A program made the translations under genes and the position numbers. Positions 49,826-51,851 of a DNA stretch of 51,851 nt are shown here, piece by piece. Numbering within the stretch: position 1 is the first letter of the stretch; each line of letters starts with the position of its first letter. Source of the stretch: VMFP01 sp964630025 (GTDB lineage Bacteria; Patescibacteriota; Andersenbacteria; UBA10190; CAIZMI01); contig CAZVRG010000003.1 of the NCBI GenBank assembly GCA_964630025.1, forward strand, positions 1-51,851, read 5' to 3'. The notes beneath the pieces were generated by a model. It had not been told where the DNA came from. It searched no databases and worked only from the letters and a program-made list of their open reading frames with translations.

Positions 49826-50392
49826 TTATCGATAGGCCGCCACGAGGCGTGCGTATCGTCTCAAATTCTGACGCTGCGCATCGGTCAGACTTTTTGATTT
49901 CTCGATTCCCTCGCGGACGAGTTCTTTCGTGATGGGGAGACTCTGTCCCACGGCGAGTGCCTGTCGTCCAAGATGGTCTTTGACGTAGTCCTCGATCCAT
50001 ACCTTGTGCTCTGCAGTCACTTCAAAATCCGGTTTCTGTGCTTCAAGGGCGCGGTGGAGTGCGCGTCGTGTGAGATGCGTCACGCCATCTCCTCGCTGTG
50101 CAACCTCTTCATAGACGTCTGCAGTTTCTTTCGCTTCTGGAAGCGGCGTGGGCGCGGGCGTTGCTTTCGTTGACGTCGGCGTCGCGGTGCCTTCCGGCGC
50201 TGGCGAAGCAGTCGCCGCTCCTTCGTCCGTTGCGGTTGGAGACGCCGTCGGCGCTCCTGCTGGCTGTTCACCCCGATCGCTGAAGGCAAAAATTGCCCCG
50301 ACAACGATAAGAATCACAATGATCGTGGACACCGTCCGCGGTGAATTTCTCAACCGTTCTAAAAATCCTCCTTCAGGTGTGCCATCTGTCAT
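49826..50392 (-). CDS. Single-TM protein with Thr/Pro/Ala-rich linker
   Basis: 188 aa from ATG 50392 with GGAGGTGA eight bases upstream, a full match to anti-Shine-Dalgarno; this decides the start over an upstream GTG. One TM is at about 23-42 (TVSTIIVILIVVGAIFAFSD). A linker of Thr, Pro and Ala (about 48-90) follows, then a helical domain with ADVYEEVAQRGDGVTHLTRR, IEDYVKDHLGRQALAVGQSL and RQNLRRYARLVAAYR. It is likely an extracytoplasmic domain of unknown role. Confidence 0.75.
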   Translation of the reverse strand: MTDGTPEGGFLERLRNSPRTVSTIIVILIVVGAIFAFSDRGEQPAGAPTASPTATDEGAATASPAPEGTATPTSTKATPAPTPLPEAKETADVYEEVAQRGDGVTHLTRRALHRALEAQKPDFEVTAEHKVWIEDYVKDHLGRQALAVGQSLPITKELVREGIEKSKSLTDAQRQNLRRYARLVAAYR

Positions 50393-50557
50393 GAGGTCGT
50401 TCACCTCCTTTCTCCACAGGCCCTCCAGTACTGCGGGCGTGTTAAAGAGTGAGGAAGGTCAGATGTGCCTGGTGTATGGTAGCAAGAGCGCGCCCTGGAA
50501 AGGAGTGCGTATTGGAAAGTTGTCAAGGAGAACAGCGCACGCCTAGAGTGAACACAC

Positions 50558-51292
50558 ATGTCGCGTCATTCGAAGTGGGCGAAGATTAAACGACAGAAAA
50601 ACGTTACGGACGTCAAGCGTGGCCAGCTCTTCAGTAAATTGAGTCGCGCGATCACGGCGGCAGCGCGCGAGGGCAGCGGCGATCCGGACACGAATCCGCG
50701 CCTGCGCCTTGCCGCGGATCGTGCGCTTGCGGCAAACATGCCGAAGGACAACGTCACACGCGCAATCGAGCGTGCAGCGGGAGCCGACAGTGCATCTGCG
50801 GCAACGTTTACGTTGGAAGGATACGGACCGGGAGGGGGCGCGCTGCTCATCGACGTGGTGACGGATAATCGAAATCGCACCGTATCGGAAGTGCGTCATC
50901 TTCTTGATCGAGCGGGCGGATCGTTGGGCGAATCCGGCAGTGTGGCATGGCAGTTTGAACGCCGTGGTCTTGTGGTGGTTGAAAACGCGTCCCAGCCGGA
51001 ACGGGTGGAGCTTGCGGCCATTGATGCGGGCGCGATCGACATCGAACGCGAAAAAAACACCCTGGATATTTCGACACCGCCCGAAAACATGCAGGACATC
51101 TCGCGCGCAGTCGAGCGCGCCGGCGCGCAGCCCGCATCCGTCCAGCTCACAATGATGCCGAAACAATGGGTGACGCTCGCACCAGACCGTATGGAAAAAC
51201 TCGGAGACCTTCTTGCTGAACTGGAAGCGCACGACGACGTGATCGAGGTCACGACCAACGCAACCCCGCCAGAGAGTGACGAAGCTTCCTAA
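50558..51292 (+). CDS. YebC/PmpR-family protein
   Basis: 244 aa. It starts MSRHSKWAKIKRQKNVTDVK, then RGQLFSKLSRAITAAAREGS, NPRLRLAADRALAANMPKDN, YGPGGGALLIDVVTDNRNRT and SVAWQFERRG. All are conserved in YebC. Members were described as transcription regulators and, more recently, as factors that help ribosomes through polyproline stretches. It is 83 bases before ruvC, a very common neighbourhood. Confidence 0.95.
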   Translation: MSRHSKWAKIKRQKNVTDVKRGQLFSKLSRAITAAAREGSGDPDTNPRLRLAADRALAANMPKDNVTRAIERAAGADSASAATFTLEGYGPGGGALLIDVVTDNRNRTVSEVRHLLDRAGGSLGESGSVAWQFERRGLVVVENASQPERVELAAIDAGAIDIEREKNTLDISTPPENMQDISRAVERAGAQPASVQLTMMPKQWVTLAPDRMEKLGDLLAELEAHDDVIEVTTNATPPESDEAS

Positions 51293-51375
51293 CCGCGTAG
51301 CTTCTTCGCCTTCTCGGACGGAGCATCGAACCAAGGAGCCCCAAGAAGCCAAAAAGCTCATACACTGAAGAAGCT

Positions 51376-51851
51376 ATGCGTATTCTCGGTCTTGATCCTG
51401 GGTTTAGCCGCCTTGGGTACGCGGTCATCGAGACGCATGCTGGGCAGGCACGATTCCACGCGTGCGGATGCCTGGAGACGACGCCGAAACAACAGGCGGG
51501 AATACGTCTTCTTTCCCTGCGCGATGAGTTGCGCACGCTTATTCGAACGTTCCGACCCGAACAAGCCGTAATCGAGCGTCTCTATTTCTCGAAGAATGTC
51601 CGCACGGCCCTCGCGGTGGCGCAAGCACGCGGCATGCTCCTCACGCTCCTCGCGGAAGAACATCTTCCCGTTCTGGAAGTTTCTCCGCAGGAGGTCAAAT
51701 CGGGAGTTACGGGCGTAGGAAATGCGCCGAAGGCACAAGTACAGCGTATGGTGACAATGATTTTCGGACTCAAAGAGCCGCCGACGCCGGACGATGCGGC
51801 AGACGCACTTGCGATCGCGTATGCGGGAACAGCGCGCGTGCAGAATGCCCA
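51376..51851 (+). CDS. ruvC: Holliday junction endonuclease RuvC (3' end outside window)
   Basis: 158 codons are visible. It starts MRILGLDPGFSRLGYAVIE with the first catalytic Asp at residue 7, then AVIERLYFSKNVRTALAVAQ with the catalytic Glu, LEVSPQEVKSGVTGVGNAPK and PTPDDAADALAIAYAG with the final acidic pair. RuvC cuts the junction that RuvAB moves. The gene runs off the window, near its expected end. Confidence 0.95.
   Translation, partial: MRILGLDPGFSRLGYAVIETHAGQARFHACGCLETTPKQQAGIRLLSLRDELRTLIRTFRPEQAVIERLYFSKNVRTALAVAQARGMLLTLLAEEHLPVLEVSPQEVKSGVTGVGNAPKAQVQRMVTMIFGLKEPPTPDDAADALAIAYAGTARVQNA

Noticed and set aside
1..51851. CRISPR array, rRNA, transposase or prophage
   Set aside because: I saw no regularly spaced repeats, no rRNA sequence, and no transposase or phage structural gene among the credible reading frames.

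Overview
The window looks like a chromosomal segment of a Patescibacteria (Candidate Phyla Radiation) bacterium. This is inferred from gene content, not from a tree. TsaB is cut down to one short domain. A WYL-like small protein, a single-TM protein beside recA, a two-TM protein beside a PH-domain protein, lamin-tail-domain and DUF3048 proteins, and an eRF1-like protein are all types I associate with these small genomes. Genes are tightly packed with ATGA-type overlaps. Four runs of exactly ten N (4189, 42018, 44908, 48597) each cut a gene, and in at least three the surrounding protein family implies that much more than ten bases is missing, so this is a scaffolded draft assembly.

Layout. 1-0.8 kb: end of rpsF, then ssb and rpsR. 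1-13.5 kb, minus strand: rpoB-rpoC, then ftsK, a RodZ-like gene, recA and two small genes. 13.7-17.9 kb, minus strand: ruvA, a four-helix-bundle gene, a FemX-like gene, a MurE-like ligase and short tsaB. 18-20 kb: uvrB on plus, followed in frame by a second copy of its tail behind the stop codon. 20.1-21.5 kb: remains of a reverse transcriptase and an intact target-like gene, read here as a decayed diversity-generating retroelement (DGR). 21.8-25.7 kb: a RelE-type toxin-antitoxin pair, GDP-deoxyhexose synthesis (gmd, rmd), truB, rpsT. 25.7-33.4 kb, minus strand: holA, a membrane protein, a DUF3048 protein, mutM, csrA, a csrA-like gene with a zinc-binding tail, polA. 33.4-36.1 kb: a complete DGR. 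36.2-51.9 kb: hicBA, tsaE, uppP, a NrnA-like protein without DHH, a PfkB kinase, pilB, a lamin-tail protein, a PH-domain protein, ruvB, a structured leader with a small gene, a second hicBA, an eRF1-like protein, a beta-helix protein, yebC and ruvC.

The main find is the DGR at 33435-36055. A 124-nt template repeat (TR, 34839-34962) and variable repeat (VR, 35292-35415) align without gaps and differ at 24 positions. All 24 are T on the plus strand of TR, which is A in the minus-strand template RNA; none of the other 93 positions differ. The VR is the last 41 codons of a 255-aa target protein. A DGR-type reverse transcriptase and an Avd four-helix protein complete the cassette. Three features are unusual: the RT reading frame is broken at a run of ten G, avd lies on the opposite strand with its start codon embedded in the start of RT, and a target paralogue next to an RT remnant sits 14 kb away.

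A second theme is short repeats that invade genes in frame. A GC-rich double hairpin lies inside uppP, a 7-nt tandem repeat inside murE, a dispersed inverted repeat supplies the murE C-terminus, and a 131-bp foldback element with perfect 16-bp ends fits exactly between ruvB and the next gene. I found no rRNA, tRNA, CRISPR array, transposase or prophage.
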